64,000 bases of DNA from Zymoseptoria tritici IPO323 (GCF_000219625.1 NC_018213.1:310001-374000); one strand, 5' to 3'; shown: positions 1 through 10,863, counted from the first letter of the stretch. Translations and numbers: made by a program. The notes: generated by a model not told the origin, from the letters alone.

Positions 1-732
1 GACGCGGAGGCCATCCATCGCCTTGATGTCGCGCAGCATGTTCCGGTGGGAAAATGGGAGGGGCATTGCATACGCTGAGCTTGCCCGGCAGCTGGGAGTG
101 AGCGACCGCGCCGTTACTCAATTGCTCCGAGCTGCTATTGCACATCGAGTGTTCTTGGAGTCCCGTCCAGGATACGTCGCACACTCGGCCGCCTCGCAGA
201 TGCTCGCAAAGGACTGGATGGGTGCCGTAGTGCTCGACATTTCGCCATTTTTTGAACTGCATCTCGCGCGCACTGCAGACGTGTCCCGCCGACAGTGGCG
301 CAAGTGTCTTTCTGCGGGAGGGAGCACGGCGGGAAGCTGGAAACCTTTTACAACACCATCGACCGGGAGCCGGAGCGTGCACGGCGATTCGCGGCCGTCA
401 TGAGCCACTTCCAGCAAGGCGACGGCTATTATGTGCACCACGTCGTCGAAGGCTATGACTGGGCGGCGCTGAGTCGCGGCGCGGTGGTGGTGGACGTCGG
501 CGGTAGTCACGGCGACACGTCGGTCGCGATCGCAGAACGCTGGCCGCATCTGCAATTCGTGGTTCAAGACTTGACCATGCTGGCCTTGTTCAACGCGGGC
601 GATCGCGAGGCCGAAGATTGAAAATCCGTTGTGCAAGGGGCCGACAGCCGTTTCCAGTTTCAGGGCGTTAAAAGGATCCGGGGCAGCACGCTCAGTGTTA
701 TGGAGTTGGTCTGGAGCGGTGGCAACGACTGA
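1..732 (+). pseudogene. Broken O-methyltransferase, 5' end outside the window
   Basis: This is a remnant of a fungal SAM-dependent O-methyltransferase of the winged-helix plus Rossmann type. The winged-helix part begins in frame 1 (DAEAIHRLDVAQHVPVG) and continues after about base 55 in frame 2 (YAELARQLGVSDRAV ... PGYVAHSAAS). Near base 290 the homology passes to frame 1, giving the region before the SAM site and then motif VVVDVGGSHGD at about 488-520. Soon after QDL at about 570 the sequence jumps to the far C-terminus (LFNAGDREAED, then stop TGA at 619-621). The last residues (ADSRFQFQGVKRIRGSTLSV ...) follow in the same frame up to a stop at 730-732. I therefore see two frame breaks, an in-frame stop and loss of roughly 130 residues covering most of the catalytic half. 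It is very unlikely to be active. It borders the peptide cluster and may once have methylated the product or a precursor, which is inference. Confidence 0.85.
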
Positions 733-921
733 CGATGATGTGTTGTAGCCGTTATTTGTCTTTCTAGATATCTTTGCTAAGGCATCGGTGGCTTTCCCTC
801 ACTCCGACTCCACGGAAATGACGATGTGCTTGAGTATGCGAAGAGAATGAGAGAAGGAGGCTTAGAGCATGGGTCAATCCAAGAAAGGCTGGCATGATCT
901 CGAGGGGTCATGCATAGCTTC

Positions 922-1707
922 TCATTCTTCGGTCTTGCAATCCCACGCCGCTCGAAACCCGGCGTCCCAGTCAACGAACTTGCCACTGAGCTCACGCGAT
1001 GCACTGAGCCCCATTTCTGCAATCACCCGCCCTGGCACGTCTGGCGCCAGTAATCGGCCGGTTTCTGCCAGATCGATGAAGCGCATCGCATCTTGCACTC
1101 TCATGGCTCCGCCGTGGGCGTGCACCTCACGCATTTGTCTTTGCAGCTCCGTGTCCACCTCTCCCGGCCGGACCGCCACCGTCACCACCTCCTCTTCCTC
1201 CTCGCCGAGCATCATGACCAGATTGTTCACAGCCGCCTTCGTCGCCCCGTACGCCCCCAATGACCCGTATGGCTTGGTCGAGGTCGATGACGAAACCCAC
1301 ACAATCCGTCCACGGCGCTTCCGCAACGCCGGCAATGCCGCTTGGATGATCTGGAGACCACTGAAGAAGTTGGTGTCGAATGCGGTCTTCCATTCGCTCA
1401 CGGAACCGTCACTGACGGGCTTTACAGGGCCGAGAGTGGCATGATTCAAGATGAGGGAATCGACGCTATGGAATTTGTCGAGGGCCATCTCCACTGCTTG
1501 CGTTCCCATATTGCGGTCCGTCATGTCTCCCACCAGAAATGCCACCCGCTCCGGATATCGTGCCTGTAGATCGAGCAGCGGCGCCTCGGTTCGAGCCACG
1601 AGCACCAGTCGATGTCCCGCACGACGGGAGAGCAAATGGTTCGCCACGCTGTACCCGATGCCCCGGGAAGCGCCCGTCACGATGAGAACATGCGATGCAG
1701 CATGCAT
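922..1707 (-). CDS. Short-chain dehydrogenase/reductase (benzil reductase/IRC24-like)
   Basis: An intronless gene for 261 residues, the usual size of a classical SDR. The NAD(P)-binding motif TGASRGIG lies at residues 11-18, the NHA stabilising motif at 88-90, the catalytic Ser within VSSS at about 139-141, and the catalytic YxxxK as Tyr153/Lys157. The tail (FVDWDAGF) resembles the IRC24/sepiapterin-reductase-like branch of fungal SDRs. There is no signal peptide or membrane segment, so it is probably cytosolic. It is divergent from the aconitase-family gene and sits inside the cluster. It could reduce a keto group of a precursor, for example an alpha-keto acid to the hydroxy acid that the stand-alone adenylation protein may use, but nothing in the sequence fixes the substrate. 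The start is the only in-frame ATG upstream of the Rossmann motif. Confidence 0.85.
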   Translation of the reverse strand: MHAASHVLIVTGASRGIGYSVANHLLSRRAGHRLVLVARTEAPLLDLQARYPERVAFLVGDMTDRNMGTQAVEMALDKFHSVDSLILNHATLGPVKPVSDGSVSEWKTAFDTNFFSGLQIIQAALPALRKRRGRIVWVSSSTSTKPYGSLGAYGATKAAVNNLVMMLGEEEEEVVTVAVRPGEVDTELQRQMREVHAHGGAMRVQDAMRFIDLAETGRLLAPDVPGRVIAEMGLSASRELSGKFVDWDAGFRAAWDCKTEE

Positions 1708-2362
1708 CGCGGTCTGGACAGTAGATGGCGTGGCTTTGCGGAGATTTCGTCGTGGATGTCGTCAAAGTCGCGGAACTGCGCACATCATCAACACATCATG
1801 ATTGTGCTTTCTCATCCGATATAGAGTACCCTGATCCTCTGGAGAGGAAGCGAGACCGAGCAATTTACTCTTACAAGCCACGACCTGCGAATGGCCATTC
1901 CGCCATACTCAGCCTACAGGGGACCCCAAATTTGACGGTAAGGGTTATCCCTGTACCTCATATGCGGCCTCGGTGCTCAAAGCAAGAATCGATGTCCACC
2001 CCTTGACGACCGATGCCGGCAAGGTCCGAGCCCATGCCTTGAGTTCATTGCCGGCTTGCAAGCAGATATGGACCGACAACGATGTCTTATATTGGCTCGA
2101 TAAGCGTCGCACGCTGCCGGTAACAAACTCCGAGAGGACCTGGCACGATGGGAGGACCTGTCGAAACTTGCATGTGTCAACTAGCTCGGCCAGGATCTTC
2201 CTTTGTCGTTCTTGAACACCATCGGGTAGTCCTTTACCGAGGGAAATCGTGAACTTGAACTCCACTTGTCTATTGCTGTACAGGAAGGGATCAACGACGT
2301 CGAATGCACCGGACCATTTGTATCGAGATTCCGAGCAGATCCATCAAGCAACATTCATACTC
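1708..2362. promoter_or_regulatory. Divergent intergenic region, SDR / aconitase-family gene
   Basis: These 655 bases separate two start codons pointing away from each other, so both promoters should lie here. I see no convincing coding exon and no clear TATA box or palindrome that I would name as a regulator site. The reading frame of the aconitase-family gene is open upstream of its first ATG back to a GTG at 2249. Confidence 0.5.
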
Positions 2363-5135
2363 ATGGAATATTCGGCCATCAACGAATGGGGATCGCGTAT
2401 CCTGCGTACCATAAGCGCGAGGCTCCAACAAACCGAGGCAGCCTTGATCAAGAATGCTTCGCAGCTCAGGCACTGCACCATCATCGAGTTCCTCGACCAG
2501 TTGCGTATCAACATCGAGCAGCATGGGAGGTCGACGGAAGCGCAAGCTCTTGGGCATGTGATTGTCCTGTGCAACACGGAGAAGGATCTAGGAGGGCTGG
2601 GAATTCATCATCAATCATGGCCTGCGGTCAATGATGCTACACTAGAGGAACTCGACTTTTTGGTCAATGCGTGGCTTCTTGCGGCAAAGACTCGCAAGCT
2701 TCACTACGATCAGCAACATGAAGATGGGGGAGCACCGATCAAGCGAGAGACGGATGCGATGACGCTCGCCCAAAAGATTCTGGCCCATCACGCGCACAGC
2801 GTTCCCCGGGCGAGTGGCGTTCGACCGGGCGACTTCTTGCGGGTCTCGGTGGATTGGATCATTGCGAGCGAACTCTCGTGGCAAGGCATGAGCAATAGTA
2901 TCCAGAGTCTCGATGCTCCCTTCCAACCCTGGAGGAACGATCGCTTCTGGCTTTCGGGTGACCACACCGTCGATCCGCGCAATTACCAGGAGCCAACACC
3001 ACAGAAGCTGCTGGAAGGGATCAGGAAGGCGAAGTATGAATACAAGATGACCGAGAATCAAGGCGCCAATGTGAGTTTCACGACCTCCTCAGTCCTGCAA
3101 GATTAGCGGTGACACCAGCTGATGCAGGATCTTAGCACACAATTATGCATACCGAGTTCTGTCGCGAACGAGCGCAACCGGGCATGCTCGTGCTGGGTTC
3201 CGACTCGCACACATGCTCTGCCGGCTGCGTAAGCTCGCTCGCCATTGGTCTGGGAGCAGCAGATGTATCAGCAGCCCTTGGGACCGGTGAGACTTGGATC
3301 AAGGTTCCGGAATCCATTCGGATCAATTTCGTTGGTAAGCCTCAGTGGTATATTGGTGGCAAGGATGTAATTCTTTACGTCTTGCAACAGTTGCGAAGAA
3401 ACACTTTTGCTGCGGAACGGGTGGTGGAATTCGGCGGCGCAGGAAGCGAGTGGTTGTCGTTCGATGCTCGCTTTGGAATTTGCAACATGTGCACAGTAAG
3501 GCAAACAATGCAGACGTTGGGGAAGTCGGCAGACCTTGATGCTAACGATGTATTCGATAGGAGCTCGGAGCCATTACTGGAATCTTCACTCCCGATGGCA
3601 TTACGAAACGATTTGTGGAAGGACGTCGGGGCAGGATGTACAGATCTGAGTGCACGTATTTTGCTCCCGACGAGCATGCAGAATATATTTCGACATTTGA
3701 TATCGACCTTGGCTCCGTGGAACCGTTCATTGCCATCTATCCATCCCCAGACAATGTCCACCCCATCACCGAGCATCTGGACATGCTATTTGATGGCTGC
3801 TTCATCGGGGCCTGCACTACCACCGAAGAAGATCTCGTCCTTGCCGCGCTGATTCTTCAAGTCGGCCTCGATCGAGGCCTGACACTTGCTCCGGGGAAAC
3901 GCATAGTTGTGCCTGGCAGCCGCCCTATCCTCCACAACCTCGAGCACCTTGGGCTATTGGAAATCTACTCAAAGTGTGGCTATACAGTGACCGCACCGGG
4001 CTGCAGTCTTTGCCTGGGTATCGGCGCCGATGTAGCAGAAGCAGGATCGAAGTGGTTGTCTTCCCAAAACCGCAACTTCAAGAATCGCATGGGCAAAGGT
4101 ATGGCAGCTTGCTCACGCGAATGAAGGACCGGTGATGCTTACTTTGTTGCAGGCGCCATCGGTCACATCTGTTCTGCTGCAACGGTCGCCTCGTCTTCCT
4201 TCTCTATGAGCTTGACGGACCCACGCGATCTCCTGCGAGACGTGTCTCAACCTTTGTTCCAAAGTCATCTCCTCCACTGCCAGCGGGCGAGAACAAAACG
4301 TTCCCCTGCTAAAGATATGGACATACATGCTATGAGCGCCCCAGCCGAGACACAGCCATGCTATAGTAACCCAAAGCTGCACTTCATTGCTGATTATATT
4401 CCGCGCAGTGCGCCTGAGGAGCAGCATACAGGTGGACGTCTAACCGATACCATCCTTGGTCGGATATATCGATTGGGAGACTTCGTTGACACGGATGCGG
4501 TGCGTAGATTTTGTGGCCGAAACATATTAGTCCCCATGAACTAATCGCCACAGATCATACCCGGACCCGCTTGTTCTACGTGCATTACTGACGATGACCT
4601 CGCGGCACATTGTTTCGAGCTCGTGGATCCGCTGTTTCGCGATGCTGTCCGCACTAGTGATCAGAAAATTGTCGTGGCTGGCAAGGCGTTTGGGTGTGGC
4701 TCCTCGCGGGAGGAGGCCGTTCGCGCGTTGAAAGGTACGTACGACTGACCAGTCCGACCCTGTTGCGATATTCGTCTAGACTAACACAATCTGCTCTCAG
4801 GTCTGGGCGTTACATGTGTGATCGCGGAATCCTTTTCATTTATCTTTGGCCGCAACATGGCGACACTGGGTCTCTTGGGAATCGCGCTGCAAGATGCGGA
4901 CTTCTTCGAGAAAGCGAAGCATCAGGGCTCAATCCGAATCAGCATTTCCGAGAGGCGCATCGATTTGGACAATGACAGCTTCGAGTTCAAGCTCGATGCT
5001 ATGGAAGTTCGTCTGCTACAGGAGGGTGGCCTGGTTACGTCCTGGAAGAAGCACGGTACGAAAGTTTTTGCAAAGCTATGCCAGGAAAGGTCGGAGAGGT
5101 CGGAAATGGAGGTGCTTCGGGGATTGGAGTGGTGA
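2363..5135 (+). CDS. Aconitase-family isomerase (3-isopropylmalate dehydratase-like, HtyD-type)
   Basis: Six exons: 2363-3070, 3136-3495, 3561-4098, 4153-4499, 4554-4734 and 4801-5135, giving 822 residues with all phases consistent. The conserved enzyme begins at [12 protein letters not shown] (2759). The 132 residues before it are in the same open frame, match no domain I know, and the true start could be 2759. The iron-sulfur ligands are visible as Cys441 (GACTTTEED) and Cys504/Cys507 (GCSLCLG). Their 63- and 3-residue spacing equals that of aconitase. The swivel (small-subunit) domain follows from about residue 638, with [10 protein letters not shown]. Large and small parts are fused, as is normal for fungal Leu1. 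The expected reaction is moving the hydroxyl group of a 2-alkylmalate, the second step of keto-acid elongation. Its cluster neighbours supply the other three steps, as in the echinocandin hty set. No mitochondrial presequence is obvious. Confidence 0.9.
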
Positions 5136-5200
5136 AGAACTCGACGAAGAGCGTAGAGCACTAGCATCTGATACCATAACACTGGTCCAGCTAAGAACTC

Positions 5201-6479
5201 TCAAGTCGTTGACCACACCTCCCTTAGCGCCGCGGCAACAGCGTCGCCCATTCGACTTGTCGACGTAGTGCCGCCGAGATCGGCAGTCAAGATGCGACGA
5301 TCGAGCACACTCCCGACAGCAGTCTCGATGTCGTCGGCTACGCGAGGCAAAGCGAGCGAGTATCGACACATCATAGCCACGCTGAGAATCATACCCAGAG
5401 GGTTGACAATGCCCTTGCCCGCTAAGTCTGGCGCCGATCCGTGGATAGGCTCGTACAAGCCACGCACTGGCGTATGGTCGCCTCGTGGAATATCGCATAG
5501 ACTGGCGCTGGGAAGTAAGCCAATGCTGCCGGGTACGGCGCTGGCTACGTCGCTCAGGATATCGCCAAACATGTTGCTCGTCACAACCACTCCATTCAGA
5601 CGGCGCGGAGTCATGGCCAGTACCATGGCTGCGCTATCGACGAGCATGTGCTGCACGGGCACCGCCGGGAACTCGCGCGCCAATACGTCCGAAGCGACGG
5701 AGCGCCAGAAACGACCACAGCAAGCAAGCGCATTAGCCTTGTCGACGCTGGTGACTTGCAAGGCCGGGGAGTGAGTCGAGGCCATCGTGCCTGCCATTCG
5801 GACCACACGCTCAATCTCGGCGCGAGTGTACTCGTCCACATCGGACGCACGCAGCCCGTTGTTGTCGAAGGCTTCCTCCTTGCGGCCAAAGTACATACCA
5901 CCGGTCAGCTCGCGCACCACCACCACATCAGTCCCCGTGCACACATCGGTCTTGAGCGATGAGCACTCTGCGAGCACAGGCGAGGTCAGCCGGATGGGTC
6001 GGACATTCGCAAAGGCTTGCATGCTCCTCCGCAGCCTCCCAAGGCCCATCTCCACGGGCACAGGATGGTCCATCCATTTCTGGAGACACCTTCTGTTAGT
6101 CCTTTGCGGAGCAAGAAGAAGTGGTGCTCGGCTGACTCACCGGGCCACCCACGGCGCCGAGCAGCACCGCCGAAGCCTCCGCCGCCTGGGTCAAGACTTG
6201 TGCGCTAACATTCTCGCCGACCGCGTCGAATGAAGCTCCACCGATTAGCTCATGCTCGAGCTCGAAGTGCACAGTATTGGAGCAATACTCCTGTACCACC
6301 GTCAGGATCTGACGAATGCAGCGTGGTCAGCAGTGCGCAGAGTAGCAATCATCATCTCTATCCATTACTTTGAGTCCTTCAGCCATGACTTCGGGCCCAC
6401 TGTAATCGCCTTCGAGCACGAGGATGCGATGCGTGCGAGGCTTCAGCACCCCTTCTGTCGATTCTTTGATGTGGTGCAT
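5201..6479 (-). CDS. 3-isopropylmalate dehydrogenase-like enzyme (HtyC-type)
   Basis: Three exons on the minus strand, 6479-6369, 6308-6141 and 6079-5201, give 385 residues, the normal size for LeuB/Leu2 enzymes. Family motifs are present: VVVRELTGGMYFG in the substrate loop region, VDSAAMVLA, the metal-binding DxxxD in TSNMFGDILSDVAS, and the NAD-binding EPIHGSAPDLAGKG followed by NPLGMILS. The enzyme should oxidise and decarboxylate a 3-alkylmalate to the elongated 2-keto acid. The substrate loop is not the usual leucine-type sequence (GGPKWMDHPVPVEMGLGRLR), which may mean a side chain other than isopropyl. The start is the ATG before HHIKEST. It ends 65 bases from the aconitase-family gene (tail to tail) and is divergent from the aminotransferase gene. 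Confidence 0.9.
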
Positions 6480-6993
6480 GGTCGAGAGCTCTGAGATGTC
6501 GGGAAATGTCGACTGGTGCTGCTCGCAATGATGCCTTCGAGAGAACTGTGGTCTCAGTAGTATGCTCGACGATTTCGCCGAAGGACCCCTCCGTTCAGGC
6601 CTCGATCGATGCACTTCCTTGCGACGAGGCTCTCAACCTTATACCAGGATCAGACGGTCACTGCTCCCCTGCCTTGTCCCGCTGTAGTCCCGAGCCAGGT
6701 CAACGTGCGTCGTGTGGCTACTCGAGCATGGATCATGGATGTAACTTGGTAACAGGTGGGTTCGCCAGAGCATGAAAGACGAGCTTACTCAGGTCACATA
6801 TTGTTGAAGCAGGGGATATCGCCGTTAGTGATTACATTGCTCCGGCAATCTTCCGGCACTGCCTCTTCGTATGGTTCAGTCTGTGGGAAGACGAAAACCA
6901 ACGTCGCCGACGACTGCATACACTCCACAAACACACAGCAACACAGCTCTCCACCACCTCAGCAATCATCTGCAACGACGAAGAGTTGTCCAT
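6480..6993. promoter_or_regulatory. Divergent promoter region, dehydrogenase / aminotransferase
   Basis: These 514 bases lie between two start codons pointing away from each other. The pair encodes the last two steps of the proposed elongation pathway, so a shared control region is plausible. I see no coding exon, no strong palindrome and no clear TATA element. Confidence 0.5.
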
Positions 6994-8230
6994 ATGCCAC
7001 TCAAGCCTCCTTCAGACCCTGTCGGTAAGAGCATGGACGCTGTATCTTGCGGCATGAGTATCTCACATTGCATTAGATTGGCAACGCCTCGAGTTCGACT
7101 CAATCGAAGGTACTTTTACAATTGCTGTTCGCCGCAAAAAGATCTGAGAGCGACTGACGTGCCTACCAGTCAACGGCCATGTTCAATCGATCTGGACCTC
7201 CGAAACATCATGTTGGAGTGTCCCAACGTTCGTACAAGACCCATTGCTATGCATACATGGCCTTTCGTCCGGCCTCAACTATGGCCAGCAAGTGTTCGAA
7301 GGCCTAAAAGCCTTCCGCCACTCGAACGACGACGTGCATGTCTTCCGCCCCCAGGCTCACGCGGCACGATTTGCCCAGTCGGCATCGCTCGCGGCGATCC
7401 CCCCCGTCCCACACGAGCTGTTCATGAGGGCAATCTCCATGGCGATCGAGCTGAACTCGGAATACGTGCCTCCTTCCAGCATGCGCCAGGCAGCTCTGTA
7501 CATTCGACCCCTGGCGCTCGCATCGAGCCCCGCACTCAACCTTCGCAGGGCGACGCAATTCCATTTCGCCGTCTATGTGATTCCCGTAGCCGCGGCGCAA
7601 AAGGCAAGGCTCGAAGGAGCGAGAGCGCTGGTGGTGGAAGATTTCGATCGTGCAGCGCCACAGGGTACGGGAAGAGCCAAGATCGGAGGCAATTATGCGC
7701 CAATGACGGTTGTGATGGAACGGGCGAGGGAGCAGCAATATGACCTGACCTTACACCTGGACAGCGCCACGCATACCATGATTGAAGAGTTTTCTGTTTC
7801 GGGGTTTGTGGGAGTGCGCAGAGACGGGCCGGTTACCACTTTGTTGGTGGCCGATGGTCCAACGGTGCTGAAAAGTATTACAGCGGACAGTCTCTGTCAG
7901 CTTGCTTCTAGTTTCGGCTGGGAAGTAGACCGACGCCAGGTAAGCAACACGATCTAGCAGAGATGAAGCCATTCGCTGATAGTGCCGAAACAGATCCAGT
8001 TTGATGAAGTTCGTGGCTTCCACGAGGCGTTCGCCGTGGGCACGGCCTTTGTGCTCACACCAATTCAATCCATCACACGTCGATCCACGTCGGAGACGAT
8101 TCGTTTTCCCGGGCGCTATCAGGACGCAGAGTCGTCGTACCATCGCCTTTGCGAGGCGTTCAAAGGCATACAGACTGGCGAGCGGCCCGATACATGGACG
8201 TGGATGGAGAAAGTACCGATCGTAGTGTAA
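6994..8230 (+). CDS. Branched-chain aminotransferase-like enzyme (fold type IV, HtyB-type)
   Basis: Four exons, 6994-7024, 7077-7109, 7170-7939 and 7994-8230, give 356 residues. The two very short first exons (31 and 33 nt) join in phase to give MPLKPPSDPV then DWQRLEFDSIEG, a normal N-terminus for this family. Landmarks are LNYGQQVFEGLKAFR, MRQAALYIRPL, the PLP lysine Lys192 in GRAKIGGNYAP, THTMIEEFSVSGFVGV and the closing GTAFVLTPI. It should transfer an amino group to a 2-keto acid, most simply the elongated acid made by the neighbouring enzymes. The N-terminus has no mitochondrial presequence, unlike primary Bat1. It runs tail to tail into the adenylation-thiolation gene with only 68 bases between stops. 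Confidence 0.9.
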
Positions 8231-8298
8231 TCTCACCTCCGATACTTGAACATTATACGTATGCTTGATTGTTGCACGTGCAGCCATTACCTCACTCT

Positions 8299-10863
8299 CT
8301 ACCGCCGTGCTGTCTCACACTTGATCGCCATGTAAGAAAGGCGTGGCTCGACCAAAATATCGCGCATCGAGATGTCCATCCCGTCGTGTCGCAGAGCTTG
8401 GAGCAGTTCTACCGCCTTGAGCGAGTTCCCTCCGAGACCGAAAAAGGTATCATCGGCGTGGATGGTTGCTTCGGGAAGCACGAGCAGGCGCGACCACAGC
8501 TGCTGTAGATATCTCTCAGTTGAAGTCTGCACGGGCATCTTGCCCGTGCTGGCCATGGAAAGCGTCTGAAGCTGGTGCCGATCAAGCGTGCCGCCCAACT
8601 CTTGGAGCTGCTTTCTCGCCGTCTTCCCCGAAATCGTCATGGGCAGAGCGTACATGGGAAAGTAATACTCGGGCACCATGTACGCGGGAAGTGTACGTGT
8701 AAGATGAGCACGCACATCCCGGAACAATGCTGCCGTGCGCTGTAGCGTGTTCTCGCTCGGCAATGACTTGGAATCCTCGGGCCCGTCCATGTACGCATGT
8801 CCCACGCCCACGAACATCATCAGCACCAACTGATCTGCCGTCTCGCCCTTTGGCGTGACTACTTCGACGCACATGGCACAAGTCGCAGGCAAAATCTGGC
8901 GTGCTAGGTACTCGACCTCGCCCAATTCGAGCCGCTGGCCATGCAACTTAACATAGCCCTCTCTCCGGGACACGAACTCATAGCATCCATTCAAGGTGTA
9001 CCTGACGAAGTCGCCGGTGCGATAGAACCTGGAAGCGCCGTGTGCCTGGACGGGATACTTGGCTCTCCATGCATACTGCTGACGGAAAGCTTCCTCTGTT
9101 CGCTTCGTGTCTTTCACATAGCCCTGGGCTGTTTGAGGACCCTCCGTGATCAACTCCCCCAAGCAACCCAGCGGCACGAGCTGATCCGGGTTATCGGGCT
9201 TGACGACCCACGCGGAGCTGCCCTCGAATAGCCTGCCGATGCTGGCACCGTTGTGGTCTCCTCTCATCGGGCCATCCATAGCGATGATGTGCGCCTGTTC
9301 CGCTGAGCCATACACGGTGTAGAATTTGACGTACGGCGCCCAGCGCTCCAGCAAATCCGGCGTCACCGCTTCGCCTCCGGTAGTTAGTGTTTGCAGACCA
9401 GGCAGCGAATTTGGACTTTGGAGTCGAGCAAAGGAGGGCGTCATAAAAGCAGTGTCAACGCCATGCTCGGCGATGAACATGTCCAAGTGCGTCAACTGTG
9501 TCTGTTCGGATGGAATGCACAAACATCCTCCTGCAACGAATGTCGTCCAGGTCTCTATCATTGCTGCACCAAAGATGAAATTACCGAACTGGAGCATGCG
9601 GCTGTATGTTCCCATCTTCGTCTTCGCGATGAATCCCCGAGCAGTAGCTATGATGGCTCGATGATCCGTCATGGCCCCTTTGGGCTGACCTGTACTACCG
9701 GAAGTGAAAAGCACATACGCCACGTCGTCAGCAGAAGTCAATGACGGTTGCGACTCCTGTCTGAGGGCGACACCAGGGGCGTGGCAGGGGGCGTAGATGA
9801 CCGTTTGCGACACTGAGGTTTGAAGGGCATGCTTGAGGTTGCTGGAACTGATCGCCACGGTAGCATTGACTTGATTGCAGATCAGCTCGAGGCGCTGCGT
9901 CGGGTACTGCGGACTCAGCGGAACGAACGCTGCTCCAGCCACCAGTACCGCCAGCATAGCCACCGGTGCCCAAACAGTTTTCTCGAGTAATATGGGCACA
10001 TAGTCTCGTGGCTTCACCCCGACAGCCATCAGCTGCGCCGCGAGACGTTCTGCGTGAAAGTAGAGTTCCGCATACAAGAGACGGCCATCGTGAGCGCTCA
10101 CGGCTTGAGCGTTCGGCCGAGTCGTCGCCTGCCATTTGATCAAATGTACCAGGCTCGTCTCACAGTCGACAGAGGAGCCCGAATTCCACGTGAGGAGTGT
10201 CTGCCTATCGGAATCGCTCACCAGATCCAGGCTTTCGATGGCAATATCACTCGTGGTGCCCAGGCATTGTGCAATGTGACACAGCTGGCGGAGGAGGCGG
10301 TCTGTGGCATACTTCGGGAGTATTTCTGGATCGAAAGAGGCCTCGATTCGAATACGGTCGACGTTCCATGTCGCCCAGAGGACCAAGGCGCAGCGAGACC
10401 ATTTCAGCAGGAGCGCCGCATCGACAGAAGACTTTTGGTCCGAGGTGAGGCCCGGTCCAGCGAAAAAGACGCTGGCCGGGCACGACGAGCACTCCCGAGC
10501 ACCGCTACTGATCGCTGCTCCGTCTTCATCATTAAAGACCCTACACAGGCTTCGCGATGATGCAGAGCCGCCGAGGGAACAAGGCACCACACGGACATCG
10601 AATTGTATGTCGTCGGTTCGTCTTTCCTGCATGTGTCCCATCGCCACTGTCACACCGTCGCTACCGACATATAGGCCAGTGAGAAGGGCCCATGCCGCTC
10701 GAGTGGCAGCGGCGATGTCGAGTCGTTGGTGGTCGACATCTGCGCTGTTGCATAGTGGTGCTTCATGGACAGTGACCGCGGTGCGATGGCATGATTGAAC
10801 ATGTGTTGGGATGGCAGGGAAGCTGTTCGCGAGTCCCTGGCGTTCGTCGTCCATATTGGTCAT
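8299..10863 (-). CDS. Stand-alone NRPS-like protein: condensation-like remnant, adenylation, thiolation
   Basis: An intronless gene of 854 residues (ATG at 10863; upstream codons lack an ATG). Residues 1 to about 210 resemble the C-terminal half of a condensation domain and lack HHxxxDG. The adenylation domain follows, with YVLFTSGSTGQPKG at about 383-396, YRTGDFVRY and the A10 lysine in MTISGKTARK. The carrier motif FFGLGGNSLKAVEL places the phosphopantetheine Ser at 814. Nothing follows it: no reductase, thioesterase or condensation domain. By hand alignment to GrsA the specificity residues read G-A-I-F-T-G-V-H-I-K. The first is Gly432 instead of the Asp that holds an amino group, and the A5 core is YGSAEQ instead of YGPTE. 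This Gly is known from hydroxy-acid-activating domains such as module 1 of enniatin synthetase. I infer a hydroxy or keto acid substrate, possibly delivered to the large synthetase. Confidence 0.9.
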   Translation of the reverse strand: MTNMDDERQGLANSFPAIPTHVQSCHRTAVTVHEAPLCNSADVDHQRLDIAAATRAAWALLTGLYVGSDGVTVAMGHMQERRTDDIQFDVRVVPCSLGGSASSRSLCRVFNDEDGAAISSGARECSSCPASVFFAGPGLTSDQKSSVDAALLLKWSRCALVLWATWNVDRIRIEASFDPEILPKYATDRLLRQLCHIAQCLGTTSDIAIESLDLVSDSDRQTLLTWNSGSSVDCETSLVHLIKWQATTRPNAQAVSAHDGRLLYAELYFHAERLAAQLMAVGVKPRDYVPILLEKTVWAPVAMLAVLVAGAAFVPLSPQYPTQRLELICNQVNATVAISSSNLKHALQTSVSQTVIYAPCHAPGVALRQESQPSLTSADDVAYVLFTSGSTGQPKGAMTDHRAIIATARGFIAKTKMGTYSRMLQFGNFIFGAAMIETWTTFVAGGCLCIPSEQTQLTHLDMFIAEHGVDTAFMTPSFARLQSPNSLPGLQTLTTGGEAVTPDLLERWAPYVKFYTVYGSAEQAHIIAMDGPMRGDHNGASIGRLFEGSSAWVVKPDNPDQLVPLGCLGELITEGPQTAQGYVKDTKRTEEAFRQQYAWRAKYPVQAHGASRFYRTGDFVRYTLNGCYEFVSRREGYVKLHGQRLELGEVEYLARQILPATCAMCVEVVTPKGETADQLVLMMFVGVGHAYMDGPEDSKSLPSENTLQRTAALFRDVRAHLTRTLPAYMVPEYYFPMYALPMTISGKTARKQLQELGGTLDRHQLQTLSMASTGKMPVQTSTERYLQQLWSRLLVLPEATIHADDTFFGLGGNSLKAVELLQALRHDGMDISMRDILVEPRLSYMAIKCETARR

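Noticed and set aside
2363..8230. The elongation genes as the primary leucine pathway
   Set aside because: All four lie in one peptide cluster, lack clear mitochondrial presequences and have diverged loops; primary leucine genes are usually scattered in fungi. Not fully excluded without the rest of the genome.
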